Source: Roseovarius mucosus DSM 17069
GTDB lineage: Bacteria > Pseudomonadota > Alphaproteobacteria > Rhodobacterales > Rhodobacteraceae
NCBI RefSeq assembly: GCF_000768555.3
Contig: NZ_KN293976.1
Span: 212,201 to 276,200, forward strand
Reading direction: 5' to 3'
DNA length: 64,000 nt
Position numbers and translations under genes: made by a program. A model generated the notes under the pieces. It had not been told where the DNA came from. It did no database searches and saw only the letters and a list, made by a program, of their open reading frames with translations. Below are positions 55,543 through 63,794 of this stretch, piece by piece (position 1 is the stretch's first letter; every line of letters begins with the position of its first letter).

Positions 55543-56382
55543 ATGACCCAAAAGATCATTCTGCATATCGGCTCGCCCAAATGTGGCTCGACCTATCTCC
55601 AGCGCGTGATGCTACAGAATTCCGAGGCGCTGTTGCAGCAGGGCATTCACTATCCCGCGCCGCCCGGAACCCATCCTGGCAATGCCGGTGATATCGCCGA
55701 AATTACCAAGGCCGAAGTGGCCGCCATGTTCGTGGATGGGGTGCACACCGTGGTGCTGAGCCATGAGGATCTCTATTCGCTCTCAAAGCGGGGCATTGCA
55801 CTTGCAGAGATCACCAAGGAGGCAGGGATTGCGGTGCAGCTTCTGGTTTTCCTGCGCCCCTTCAGTGATTTCGTGTTTGGCGATTATTCGCAATTCATGA
55901 AGCAGTTCTTCGATACCTTTCTGGCCGAGCGCAAACCCTATGGCGGGCGTGATTTCGAGACCTTTGCCAAGCGTCGGATCGACACGATGAAGCCCGCAGC
56001 GTACCTGACAAACTGGGGCAGGCTGTTTCCCGGTCTGCCACTCATCCTCGACAGTCACCGCAATATCCAACCCGTGCTCGACGCGGTTCTGGGCCATCCC
56101 GAGGGCATGATCTGGGAGGTCCCGCATCACGATACCAATCCCTCGTTGCGGATGCAGGATTGCGACATCATCGCGGCATCCATGCTGGATCCGGCCTGTG
56201 CGGATGACGATATCCGGCAAATGTTTCTGACCGCGTTTCACCACACGCAAGAGCCGGACATGGGCCGCAGCGCAGAGCGGATCGCATGGCTGGAAGAGCA
56301 GTTTCGCCCTCATAACGAGGCTCTGCTGACACAATTCGGGTTTGACAACCGGGCCCCTGTGAGCCGCGAAGACGACACCTGA
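55543..56382 (+). CDS. Sulfotransferase-like protein
   Basis: 279 residues. The P-loop-like GSPKCGSTYLQRVML near the N-terminus matches the 5'-phosphosulfate-binding loop of sulfotransferases, and the segment VFLRPFSDFVFGDYSQFMK fits the 3'-phosphate-binding region with Arg and Ser/Asp. It would move sulfate from PAPS to a sugar. It lies 11 bp after the glycosyltransferase, so the two are probably co-expressed. Acceptor unknown. Confidence 0.75.
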   Translation: MTQKIILHIGSPKCGSTYLQRVMLQNSEALLQQGIHYPAPPGTHPGNAGDIAEITKAEVAAMFVDGVHTVVLSHEDLYSLSKRGIALAEITKEAGIAVQLLVFLRPFSDFVFGDYSQFMKQFFDTFLAERKPYGGRDFETFAKRRIDTMKPAAYLTNWGRLFPGLPLILDSHRNIQPVLDAVLGHPEGMIWEVPHHDTNPSLRMQDCDIIAASMLDPACADDDIRQMFLTAFHHTQEPDMGRSAERIAWLEEQFRPHNEALLTQFGFDNRAPVSREDDT

Positions 56383-56429
56383 AAAAGCCCAAAGGGCGGC
56401 AGAGGTCGCCCGCCCCGCTAGGACAGGTA

Positions 56430-57104
56430 TCAACCAGAATTTGCTCTGCTGGCTTTCATCAATTCCTGATGGTGCGCGATGGCCTCGTCCACGTCGTCAT
56501 AGAAGCTGAGGCGTCCATCCTCGAGCACACCGGCAAGGGTGCAGAGGCGTTTGACCTGCGCCATGTTATGCGTCACCATGACCGCCCCGCTCTGCGTGAT
56601 CCGTTCTGCAAAGAGCAGTTCGGATTTTTCACGAAAGGCAGCGTCGCCGACCGCTGTAACCTCGTCCACGAGATAGGTTTCAAAGTGAATGCCCATCGAC
56701 ACCCCAAAGGCGAGGCGCGAGCGCATCCCGGAGGAATAGGTGCGCACAGGCAGGTTGAAATGCTGGCCCAGCCCAGCAAAGTCCGCGACGAAATCGACAA
56801 GCTCCGCCGTGTCCACGCCGTAGACCCGCGCGATGAAGCGGACATTCTGTAACCCGGTCATCTCGGGATGAAAGCTCCCGGCGAAGCCCACTGGCCAGGA
56901 AATCGTGCCAGTGCTGATCACCTCGCCGCTGTCGGCGTCCATGGAACCCGCCAACATCTTGAGCAGGCTTGATTTGCCGGCGCCGTTGCGTCCGAGAATG
57001 GCCACCGCGGTGCGATCCGGGAACACGGCAGAGATGTTGTCCGCAACCACCTTGCGCCGCCCGTTGAGCACGAAGGTCTTGCACAGGTTGCGTATCTCGA
57101 TCAT
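56430..57104 (-). CDS. kpsT: ABC transporter ATP-binding protein, KpsT type
   Basis: 224 residues of the polysaccharide/polyol phosphate exporter class. Walker A GRNGAGKSS, signature YSSGMRSRLAFG and Walker B TYLVDEVTAVGD are present. The HPEMTGLQNVRFIAR block is typical of KpsT. It powers capsule export with the divergent KpsM and lies 13 bp after kpsE. Confidence 0.92.
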   Translation of the reverse strand: MIEIRNLCKTFVLNGRRKVVADNISAVFPDRTAVAILGRNGAGKSSLLKMLAGSMDADSGEVISTGTISWPVGFAGSFHPEMTGLQNVRFIARVYGVDTAELVDFVADFAGLGQHFNLPVRTYSSGMRSRLAFGVSMGIHFETYLVDEVTAVGDAAFREKSELLFAERITQSGAVMVTHNMAQVKRLCTLAGVLEDGRLSFYDDVDEAIAHHQELMKASRANSG

Positions 57105-57117
57105 CGGACGTGTCCGC

Positions 57118-58389
57118 TCAGCGCCTGTCGCGCAGGGAGTAGTAGACCATCACAAGAATCGACCAGGACAAAAGCAAGAAGCCCGCAATCATCAAGAGCA
57201 ACAATTCGCGCCGCGGATACTCTGCGGTTTCGGCCAAGGTCGGCGAAATATGGGTGGCGAGATAGCGCGACTGCCGCTGCGCCTCGGCCAAAGCGACATC
57301 GCGCGCGGCAAGCGCCGAAAGATAGCTCTTCTCGGCGAACTGCCGTTCGAGTTCGAGGGCCTGATATTCTTCGATCAGTTCCGAATACTGCTGAACACCG
57401 GACACGCCAGACGCCCCGCCGAACGTCGAACGCTCTTCGTCGATCAATTTCTGGATCGCCGCGATCTTGCGGTTGGCCTGATTGACGCGCGGATCGTTCT
57501 GGTTGGCGTTATCGAGCAAAAGCTCTAGCTCGATCTGTGCCTCGGCCATCTGCGCGTTGAGCGAGTTCAACAGGCCCATCTGACCCTGAACATCGGCCGC
57601 CGGATCGACAATCTGTGTCCGATTGCGGAAACTGGTGAGCGACCTGTTGGATACCTTGAGCCGATCCTCGGCGCGCGCCAGTTCTTCCTCGGCATAGCGC
57701 ATGGCATCAGCGCGGGCGATGGCCGACAGCTGATTTATCATGTTGCTGCTCTCGGCAAACACCACTTCGGCCACGGCCTTGGCATCCTGTGGCTCAAAGG
57801 CGAGCACACGGATTTCCACCAGGCCACTGCTGCGGTCATAGAAAATCTTGACCATGCGCTGCCAGTAAGACAGCAGCGCCTCGATCCTTGTATCTTCTCC
57901 GAGCGTGAACACCGGATCGCCAGAGCGCTGGTAAATCCGCGCCATGTCGAGTTGATCGTCCACGGCGCGCACGATTTGCGGGCTCTGGATGAATTCGTAG
58001 AGAATGTCCGTGTCTGAGGAACTGGACCCCGACAACTCGGTGATGCCGCCCAAAAGTTCGATGGCAGAGCCGATTTCCTCTGTACGCACCGAAAAGCCGA
58101 CATGGCTTGCGTATTGGTCGCGCGCGACAGTGTAGAGATACCAGCCCGACACCGCCACAGGCAGGACCACCCAAAGAACAAAGCTGAGAACAATGATCAC
58201 ATGCCGCAGGCGCAGGCGCGCTGGTTTGGCAGGCGGCCGCACGGGCGTCTTGGGGGACGGGGCCTGAACCACGTTCGGACCCGGTCCGGTTTTGGGGGCG
58301 GCACCCTGCTCAGAGGGTTGGGCCACTTTTTCCGCAGGTGAATTGGACTGGTTCAAATCGTGCTCTTTGGTCTGTTGTTGTCCGATCAT
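57118..58389 (-). CDS. kpsE: Capsule polysaccharide export inner-membrane protein, KpsE type
   Basis: 423 residues. A Pro-rich cytoplasmic start (~1-75), a membrane helix (VIIVLSFVLWVVLPVAVSGWYLY), a long periplasmic part with Wzz-like start (ARDQYASHVGFSVRTEE) and coiled coil (ARAEDRLKVSNRSLTSFRNR, EYQALELERQFAEKSYLSAL), and a C-terminal helix. It links the ABC exporter to the outer-membrane channel. ATG 58389 leaves a 55-bp divergent gap to kpsM; a longer frame would run into it. Confidence 0.88.
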   Translation of the reverse strand: MIGQQQTKEHDLNQSNSPAEKVAQPSEQGAAPKTGPGPNVVQAPSPKTPVRPPAKPARLRLRHVIIVLSFVLWVVLPVAVSGWYLYTVARDQYASHVGFSVRTEEIGSAIELLGGITELSGSSSSDTDILYEFIQSPQIVRAVDDQLDMARIYQRSGDPVFTLGEDTRIEALLSYWQRMVKIFYDRSSGLVEIRVLAFEPQDAKAVAEVVFAESSNMINQLSAIARADAMRYAEEELARAEDRLKVSNRSLTSFRNRTQIVDPAADVQGQMGLLNSLNAQMAEAQIELELLLDNANQNDPRVNQANRKIAAIQKLIDEERSTFGGASGVSGVQQYSELIEEYQALELERQFAEKSYLSALAARDVALAEAQRQSRYLATHISPTLAETAEYPRRELLLLMIAGFLLLSWSILVMVYYSLRDRR

Positions 58390-58444
58390 ATCTGTCGGAT
58401 GGGGATTTTCTATCAAAGGACAGGGTGATACACCATCCGTCAAG

Positions 58445-59245
58445 ATGACAAATGTAACCTTTCCCCCTGCCCTGCCCCGCAAGCGGACGGGCACCGTCCA
58501 GACGGTAATCGCGCTGATGCTGCGCGAGATGTCTGCGACCTATGGGCGCTCTTCACTGGGGTATCTCTGGGCCATTCTGGAACCGGTGGCGGGTATTTTC
58601 CTACTGACCTTCGTCTTTTCCCTGGCGTTCAGAAGTCCAAGTCTCGGCACCAGCTTTCCGCTGTTTTTCGCGACGGGTATTTTGCCGTTCATGGCCTATA
58701 TGGATGTGAGCAACAAAATGTCGGTTGCGCTGCGCTACTCCAAGCAGTTGTTGTTCTATCCCGGGGTCACATACACCGACGCACTCATTGCGCGTTTTCT
58801 TCTGAATGCCATCACAAGCATCATGATTGCGGTGATCCTCTTGCCCCTGATCATCATTTTCTATGATCTCAATGTCATCATCGACATGAAGGCTATTGCC
58901 TGGGGCTACATGCTCGCGTTTGCGCTTGGGGCGGGTATCGGGACGCTAAATTGCTTTCTGCTATCGGTCCTACCGATCTGGGAACGGGCATGGGCGGTCT
59001 TGAACCGCCCTCTTTTCTTGGTTTCCGGCGTCATTGTCCTGTTTGATACTGTGCCTCTGCCCTATCGGGACTGGATGTGGTGGAATCCGTTGACCCACCC
59101 CATCGGACTGGTGCGCAAGGGAATTTACAGCACCTATGACGCCACCTATGTCTCGTCGGTTTATGTGCTGGCCGTGTCGGGCGTCACGCTGGCGCTTGGT
59201 CTGTTGCTGCTGCGCCGATATCACCGGGATATCATCAACTTCTGA
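58445..59245 (+). CDS. kpsM: ABC transporter permease, KpsM type
   Basis: 266 residues, ABC-2 fold with six helices (AILEPVAGIFLLTFVFSLAF, LFFATGILPFMAYMDVSNKMS, FLLSVLPIWERAWAVLNRPLFLVSGVIVLFDTVP). The end LLLLRRYHRDI is typical of this class. It exports an undecaprenyl- or lipid-linked polysaccharide. Its 3' end overlaps the convergent sulfotransferase-like gene by 11 bp. Confidence 0.9.
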   Translation: MTNVTFPPALPRKRTGTVQTVIALMLREMSATYGRSSLGYLWAILEPVAGIFLLTFVFSLAFRSPSLGTSFPLFFATGILPFMAYMDVSNKMSVALRYSKQLLFYPGVTYTDALIARFLLNAITSIMIAVILLPLIIIFYDLNVIIDMKAIAWGYMLAFALGAGIGTLNCFLLSVLPIWERAWAVLNRPLFLVSGVIVLFDTVPLPYRDWMWWNPLTHPIGLVRKGIYSTYDATYVSSVYVLAVSGVTLALGLLLLRRYHRDIINF

Positions 59246-60287
59246 TCCGCAATCCCGTCACAGAGCGTTTGAGCCGGCTCAAGCCGCGCAAGATTTGACT
59301 GTGCCTGCGCAAGTGGCTTTGGCCGTCTACATGATAAGCCGCAAGAATGCCTGCGGCCTCGGCCCCCAGCGGAATTTCGCTTGGGTCGTCGTGCTCTGGC
59401 ACCATGTCGAACGCTGGAACACCGCCAAGAAAGTTGCGCGCGAGCGCGGCATTCGAGGTCTCACAATTCTGCAAGAGACGTTGCCGGCGGATATGGGTCA
59501 GCAGGAACCGCCGCTTTGGCACGTGGACCAACCGTGGGGCCACGTCAAAGAAGCGGTCCACCTCCTGCTGAACAAGCGACATGGAAACGCCCCGATCCAG
59601 CATCGCACGCTTGAGGTAGCGCGCAGGCTCTATAAGGCCGGTCGGCGGGCTGACATTGTGATGCCTTCGGCCGGCGGCCCCCTGTGGCAGCATATCCGCA
59701 ACACCCAGCACCTCAAGAAACCGGCGCACGGCGTAGTCAGGCCCTTGCTCTGGTCTCAAGGGCACCGCGATCACATTGTCATGCCCCACGAAGCGGGACC
59801 AGTTCATCAGCATGGCGTTATAGTTCAGCACCTGCTTTTCGACCCGTTCGTCCAGCAGCGCCACGATTCCCCGGCGCCAGTTTGCGCCGCTTTTGACATG
59901 CTGCTTGTAGTCGGACTCGATCCACAGATCCTGACGGCGGAAATAACAGATCAAACTGACATCGAAGCCGGCATGGCGGATGCGCGCAATCAGATCCTCC
60001 GCGACAGATCCACGGGAGACGCCAAAGAGATACTCGGAACTGAGGATCACATCGCCTTCGGCACGCAGGAAATAATCGAGAAGCGCCCACCCTTGCCGAG
60101 GGTCGCCCGTGATCAAGGCATTGGCGAGATGGCTGGCATTCCCCTGCTCGGGAACCTGCGCGCCGGGGGCGAAGGCATAATGCAGCCCACGCGCAGCCAG
60201 ATCGTTGGCATGCTCTGCGAGAAAGGCCTGAATCGACGTCGTGGCACATTTCGGCATTCCGACATGCAGAAAAAGGCGCTTGGCCAT
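59235..60287 (-). CDS. Sulfotransferase-like protein
   Basis: 350 residues. N-terminal LHVGMPKCATTSIQAFLAEHANDL is the 5'-phosphosulfate-loop pattern; CYFRRQDLWIESDYKQHVK supplies a second phosphate-contact region with Arg and Ser. A C-terminal basic tail (RLKRSVTGLRIRS) may touch membrane or acceptor. It is related in N-terminal motif to the gene at 55.5 kb but differs elsewhere. It diverges from the next sulfotransferase gene, 147 bp between starts. Confidence 0.75.
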   Translation of the reverse strand: MAKRLFLHVGMPKCATTSIQAFLAEHANDLAARGLHYAFAPGAQVPEQGNASHLANALITGDPRQGWALLDYFLRAEGDVILSSEYLFGVSRGSVAEDLIARIRHAGFDVSLICYFRRQDLWIESDYKQHVKSGANWRRGIVALLDERVEKQVLNYNAMLMNWSRFVGHDNVIAVPLRPEQGPDYAVRRFLEVLGVADMLPQGAAGRRHHNVSPPTGLIEPARYLKRAMLDRGVSMSLVQQEVDRFFDVAPRLVHVPKRRFLLTHIRRQRLLQNCETSNAALARNFLGGVPAFDMVPEHDDPSEIPLGAEAAGILAAYHVDGQSHLRRHSQILRGLSRLKRSVTGLRIRS

Positions 60288-60434
60288 GATGATCGAATGC
60301 CCTCCAGTCGGTCTGGCGCAACCTAATAACCCAAGCCGCGCGAGACAAGGCGCAAAAACCCCACCTGCGCGTTGCCAACCAAGGCCCCGCGCATTAAGCC
60401 ATGAAGGACGAACCTTGGGTCAAAGGCGGGGCGC

Positions 60435-61268
60435 ATGGGCTGGCGCGGCTATATTCATGATGACAGCAGAACCGTGTTCTTTTGGTCGCAAAAGGCGGCC
60501 TGCACCACGCTGTTCAACTTTATCGCCGATAACATGCCGTCGCGCCCGGCCCAGAAGCAGTATTTTCACACCAGCAGCGCCCCTTTTCGCGGCTGTGCCG
60601 AGGCACTTGTGACACGCAACTATCGGTCGGTGATCGTCGTGCGACATCCGGTAACACGGATCACCAGCGCCTATTTCAACAAGTTCTGCATCTATCGCGG
60701 CAGGCCACTGCACTCCCGTGCGGATCTGGAGCCCTTTGCGCAGGACCTCCATGATATCTATTGCGCGCGCACCGGGGCCGATGCGCAGGACAACAGCATG
60801 TCGTTTGAGGCGTTTCTGGACACGATCGCGCATCTGCATGCCAGCCGTCCGCGCCCTGAGAACCTGATCAACGGTCATTGGGAAACGCAGGTGCCCGCCT
60901 TTTACAAGGAGGTGGGCATCCACTACGATTACGTGGTTCATGTCGAGCGGTTGGATGTGGAGCTATCGCGGGTCGCGCGTAAGCTGGGATTGCGGCATAC
61001 ACCGCGCGTGCTCAACCGCACCCGCCTGCCGGAAACCCCGGTCGAGGGCTATCTTGGCAAGCTCTCGGCGCGCCAGTTGAGCGGCATGAAATTCAACTAC
61101 GAAAATTTCATTTCGCCCGAAACACTCGCGACGATCCGGGGCATTTACGACATTGATTTCAAGACGCTGGGTTATCCACTCGATCCGCGGGACGGGTTTC
61201 ATGGCACCGGATGGGCCGGTGTGCTGAACCGGACCTTTCCAGCCTTGGGGCGCCTCACAGGAAGATGA
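60435..61268 (+). CDS. Carbohydrate sulfotransferase (sulfotransferase family 2 type)
   Basis: 277 residues resembling HNK-1/chondroitin carbohydrate sulfotransferases. The 5' loop FFWSQKAACTTLFNFI and the 3'-phosphate motif VVRHPVTRITSAYFNKF are both strong. It probably sulfates a sugar residue of the exported polysaccharide. It ends inside the 3' end of the convergent RTX gene (14-bp overlap). Confidence 0.85.
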   Translation: MGWRGYIHDDSRTVFFWSQKAACTTLFNFIADNMPSRPAQKQYFHTSSAPFRGCAEALVTRNYRSVIVVRHPVTRITSAYFNKFCIYRGRPLHSRADLEPFAQDLHDIYCARTGADAQDNSMSFEAFLDTIAHLHASRPRPENLINGHWETQVPAFYKEVGIHYDYVVHVERLDVELSRVARKLGLRHTPRVLNRTRLPETPVEGYLGKLSARQLSGMKFNYENFISPETLATIRGIYDIDFKTLGYPLDPRDGFHGTGWAGVLNRTFPALGRLTGR

Positions 61269-63651
61269 AATCGTCGCGCGACAGACTGGCCGCCGTCACA
61301 TCATCCAGCAGGATTTCATGGCCCGCGTGGCGCAAGAGTGCACCCGCGTCGGCATCCTGAATGTCGAGCGCGAGAAAGCGGCCCGTCAACCCCTGCCCTT
61401 CGATCCCAGCCAAGCGTAAGCGATCCTCTCCAACCTGAAAATCAACGATCACATCACGTTCGCCTGCGGTGAATTCGTTGAACACAAAGACATCGGCCCC
61501 CTCTCTGCCGATAAGCCGGTCATGGCCAGCACCGGCGTTGAGCGTATCATTGCCGGGCCCTCCATCCAGCAAGTCATTGCGCCCGCCGCCTGCCAGAAAA
61601 TCATCCCCCGCACCACCCAGCACGGTATCGTCGGCCTCGCCTCCGCCCAGCGCGTCGTTGCCGTCGCCCCCGTCGAGCAGATCGCGCCCGGGACCACCGC
61701 CGATACGGTCATCGCCGCTGCCGCCGCGCACCGTGTCATGGTCGAAGCTGCCCGCGAGCCGGTCATTGCCCGCCTCGCCTTCGAGCAGATCGCGCCCCGG
61801 CCCGCCGCTCAGAATATCGGCACCGTCGCCGCCAAAGAGGGTGTCATCGCCCGCGCCGCCCCCCATCGTGTCATTTCCCGCCTGTCCGTCGAGCCGGTCC
61901 GCCCCATGACCGCCACCCAGATTGTCATCGCCCGCCCCGCCATCAATGCGGTCATTCCCGTCGCCCCCGGCAAGGCGGTCGTTGCCTGCATCGCCGCGCA
62001 GGGTGTCATTGCCAGCCTTGCCCGCCAGCGTGTCGGCCTCGGCTCCGCCTTCGAGCAGGTCATCGCCCGCGTCACCCACAAGCAGACGCGGAGCAACACC
62101 GGGCAGCACAGGCGGCGGCACGGGTGGTGGCGGCACGGGTGGCAGGCTCAACTGAGGTGGGGCCACCTGCACCGGCCCCAGGGTCACATCGAGATGCGAG
62201 ACCAAAGGCAAGAGCAGATCGGGTAGATCCGTGACGGCAAAGGCCCCGCCTGCCGCATTGCGCAGCTCCAACTCCTCTTGCCCAGAGCGCAGCACGCCCC
62301 CCGTGCTTGTCGAGACAAAGTCCAACTGCCCGAGATTGCGCAACATCGGCCAGAGTGAGAGGTCGAGCCGATCCTCGCCAAGGGTGAAATCGGCAATGAC
62401 ATCGCGCAGCCCATCCGCCCTGAGGACAAAGACATCGGCCCCCGCGCCCCCAATCAGCGTATCCGCGCCGGGACCATCGCTCAGCGTATCGTCGCCCTCT
62501 GCACCGTCGAGCACCCCGTTTCCGCTGCCGCGCGACAAGAGGTCATCGTGTGCGCCACCTTCAATCCGAGCCGCATTGCCGTGCAGAACCAGACCCAAAG
62601 GACCGAGATCCACACGAAAGAGACTCAGCCCCGCCTCACCCGCTGCCGTCACCAGAATGTCGATCCCGCCTGCTCGGACCTGCGCCGCAAGACCCGAGAC
62701 ACCGTTAAGGGCAAAGGCCGCCTCGTCCGCAAGCGTATCGAGATGCAACAGCCGCCCCTCTGCGGTCAGGCGCAAAAGGCTGAGCCCTGCGTCCCGGCCT
62801 GCGACCAGCACGAAAACATGCCCCTCAACGGTCACCACCTCGAGATGGGACACCCCAGCGAACCGCGTCGCAAGCCCGTCGATCACGTGATCCACGACAT
62901 CTAACGCGCCGCTGCTGCCGACGCGAAGCACCGTCAGGCTGGAGCTGTCCGCTGCGGCGAGGATCAGAAAGGACTGCCCGGCAATCTCCGCCGGGGCGAG
63001 CGCCGTGATCGTCTGCACCGGCAGGCTGTCATTGTGCCCAAGGCTGGTCACGGGTTCAAGCCCACCATCCTCCAAGAGACGCAGGGCCGTTATGCCGTGT
63101 TCCCGGGCAGAGGCGGCAAAGACGAATACCTCGCCAGCCCTGTCAATCACCGCGATGTCGGAAATGGCGCGCAGATAGAGCGTATCGCTATCCGACACCG
63201 TGATGCCTGCCTGCACGCTCTGATCGGGACCAAGGACAAAGCTCGAAAGACCCGCGCCATCTGCGGCGGCAACAAGCAAGAGATCTCGCCCCCCGAACCG
63301 GCCAGCAAGAAGGGTAGAAGCCTGCGTTTGCACCGCACCCTGCCCCAGAAACCCCGGCACGCCGCTGCGCAGCCCGGCATCCCATGCAACAAGCAGATCC
63401 GACAACAGGCCCGGGGGCAGCGCGCCCTGCCTATCCCCGACCGTGACGGCAATGCGTGGTGTTGCCTCGTGAAACCACGGCGCGTCTAGCAACGGGCCGG
63501 AGGCGGTGGCGCGCACGGCACGGCTCTGACCAGCGGCGAAATCGGCCAGTAAAAATCCCCCGTCCGGCAGGGGCGTGATCGCCACCACTGGACGCGCAAC
63601 CTCGAAAGTCGCCGCGCGACTCGTCCCGATATGGGCCAGATTGACCGCCAT
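61255..63651 (-). CDS. Large RTX protein with beta-propeller-like N-terminal domain
   Basis: 798 residues from ATG 63651. Residues 1-~370 hold repeated beta segments like a propeller (ITPLPDGGFLLADFAAG, GRDLLLVAAADGAGLSSFVLG, GGIDILVTAAGEAGLSLFRVDLG). A first small RTX block (~380-470) is followed by a Pro-rich hinge (PPVPPPPVPPPVLPG, ~515-530), then about eighteen nonapeptides of the GGxGxD type. The C-terminus DVFVFNEFTAGERDVIVDFQVGEDRL...RDDFIFL suggests type I secretion. No enzymatic motif recognised. An alternative start at 63699 lacks support. Confidence 0.88.
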   Translation of the reverse strand: MAVNLAHIGTSRAATFEVARPVVAITPLPDGGFLLADFAAGQSRAVRATASGPLLDAPWFHEATPRIAVTVGDRQGALPPGLLSDLLVAWDAGLRSGVPGFLGQGAVQTQASTLLAGRFGGRDLLLVAAADGAGLSSFVLGPDQSVQAGITVSDSDTLYLRAISDIAVIDRAGEVFVFAASAREHGITALRLLEDGGLEPVTSLGHNDSLPVQTITALAPAEIAGQSFLILAAADSSSLTVLRVGSSGALDVVDHVIDGLATRFAGVSHLEVVTVEGHVFVLVAGRDAGLSLLRLTAEGRLLHLDTLADEAAFALNGVSGLAAQVRAGGIDILVTAAGEAGLSLFRVDLGPLGLVLHGNAARIEGGAHDDLLSRGSGNGVLDGAEGDDTLSDGPGADTLIGGAGADVFVLRADGLRDVIADFTLGEDRLDLSLWPMLRNLGQLDFVSTSTGGVLRSGQEELELRNAAGGAFAVTDLPDLLLPLVSHLDVTLGPVQVAPPQLSLPPVPPPPVPPPVLPGVAPRLLVGDAGDDLLEGGAEADTLAGKAGNDTLRGDAGNDRLAGGDGNDRIDGGAGDDNLGGGHGADRLDGQAGNDTMGGGAGDDTLFGGDGADILSGGPGRDLLEGEAGNDRLAGSFDHDTVRGGSGDDRIGGGPGRDLLDGGDGNDALGGGEADDTVLGGAGDDFLAGGGRNDLLDGGPGNDTLNAGAGHDRLIGREGADVFVFNEFTAGERDVIVDFQVGEDRLRLAGIEGQGLTGRFLALDIQDADAGALLRHAGHEILLDDVTAASLSRDDFIFL

Positions 63652-63700
63652 GTATATCCACCCGTTTCCCGCGTCCCCACGCGAGACCCAAGGTGGCAAA

Positions 63701-63740
63701 GCAAGGCTGCCATGCGCTTAACAAATCATGGCAGCCTTGC
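63701..63740 (-). terminator. Terminator of the RTX-like gene at the window edge
   Basis: Perfect 14-bp GCAAGGCTGCCATG/CATGGCAGCCTTGC stem with a 12-nt loop, 54 bp after the stop at 63795, followed by a short T-run on the minus strand. Confidence 0.8.
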
Positions 63741-63794
63741 GGCATTTACCGAAAGTTAAAAGAAAACAGGCGGCGGCGCAGAGGCCGATGTCGA

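Noticed and set aside
58390..58494. Longer N-terminus for KpsE
   Set aside because: It would cross the divergent kpsM start and adds residues unlike the family.
61450..62150. Regularly repeated short motifs considered as CRISPR or satellite repeats
   Set aside because: They are 27-bp coding repeats of the RTX nonapeptide, degenerate and in frame.
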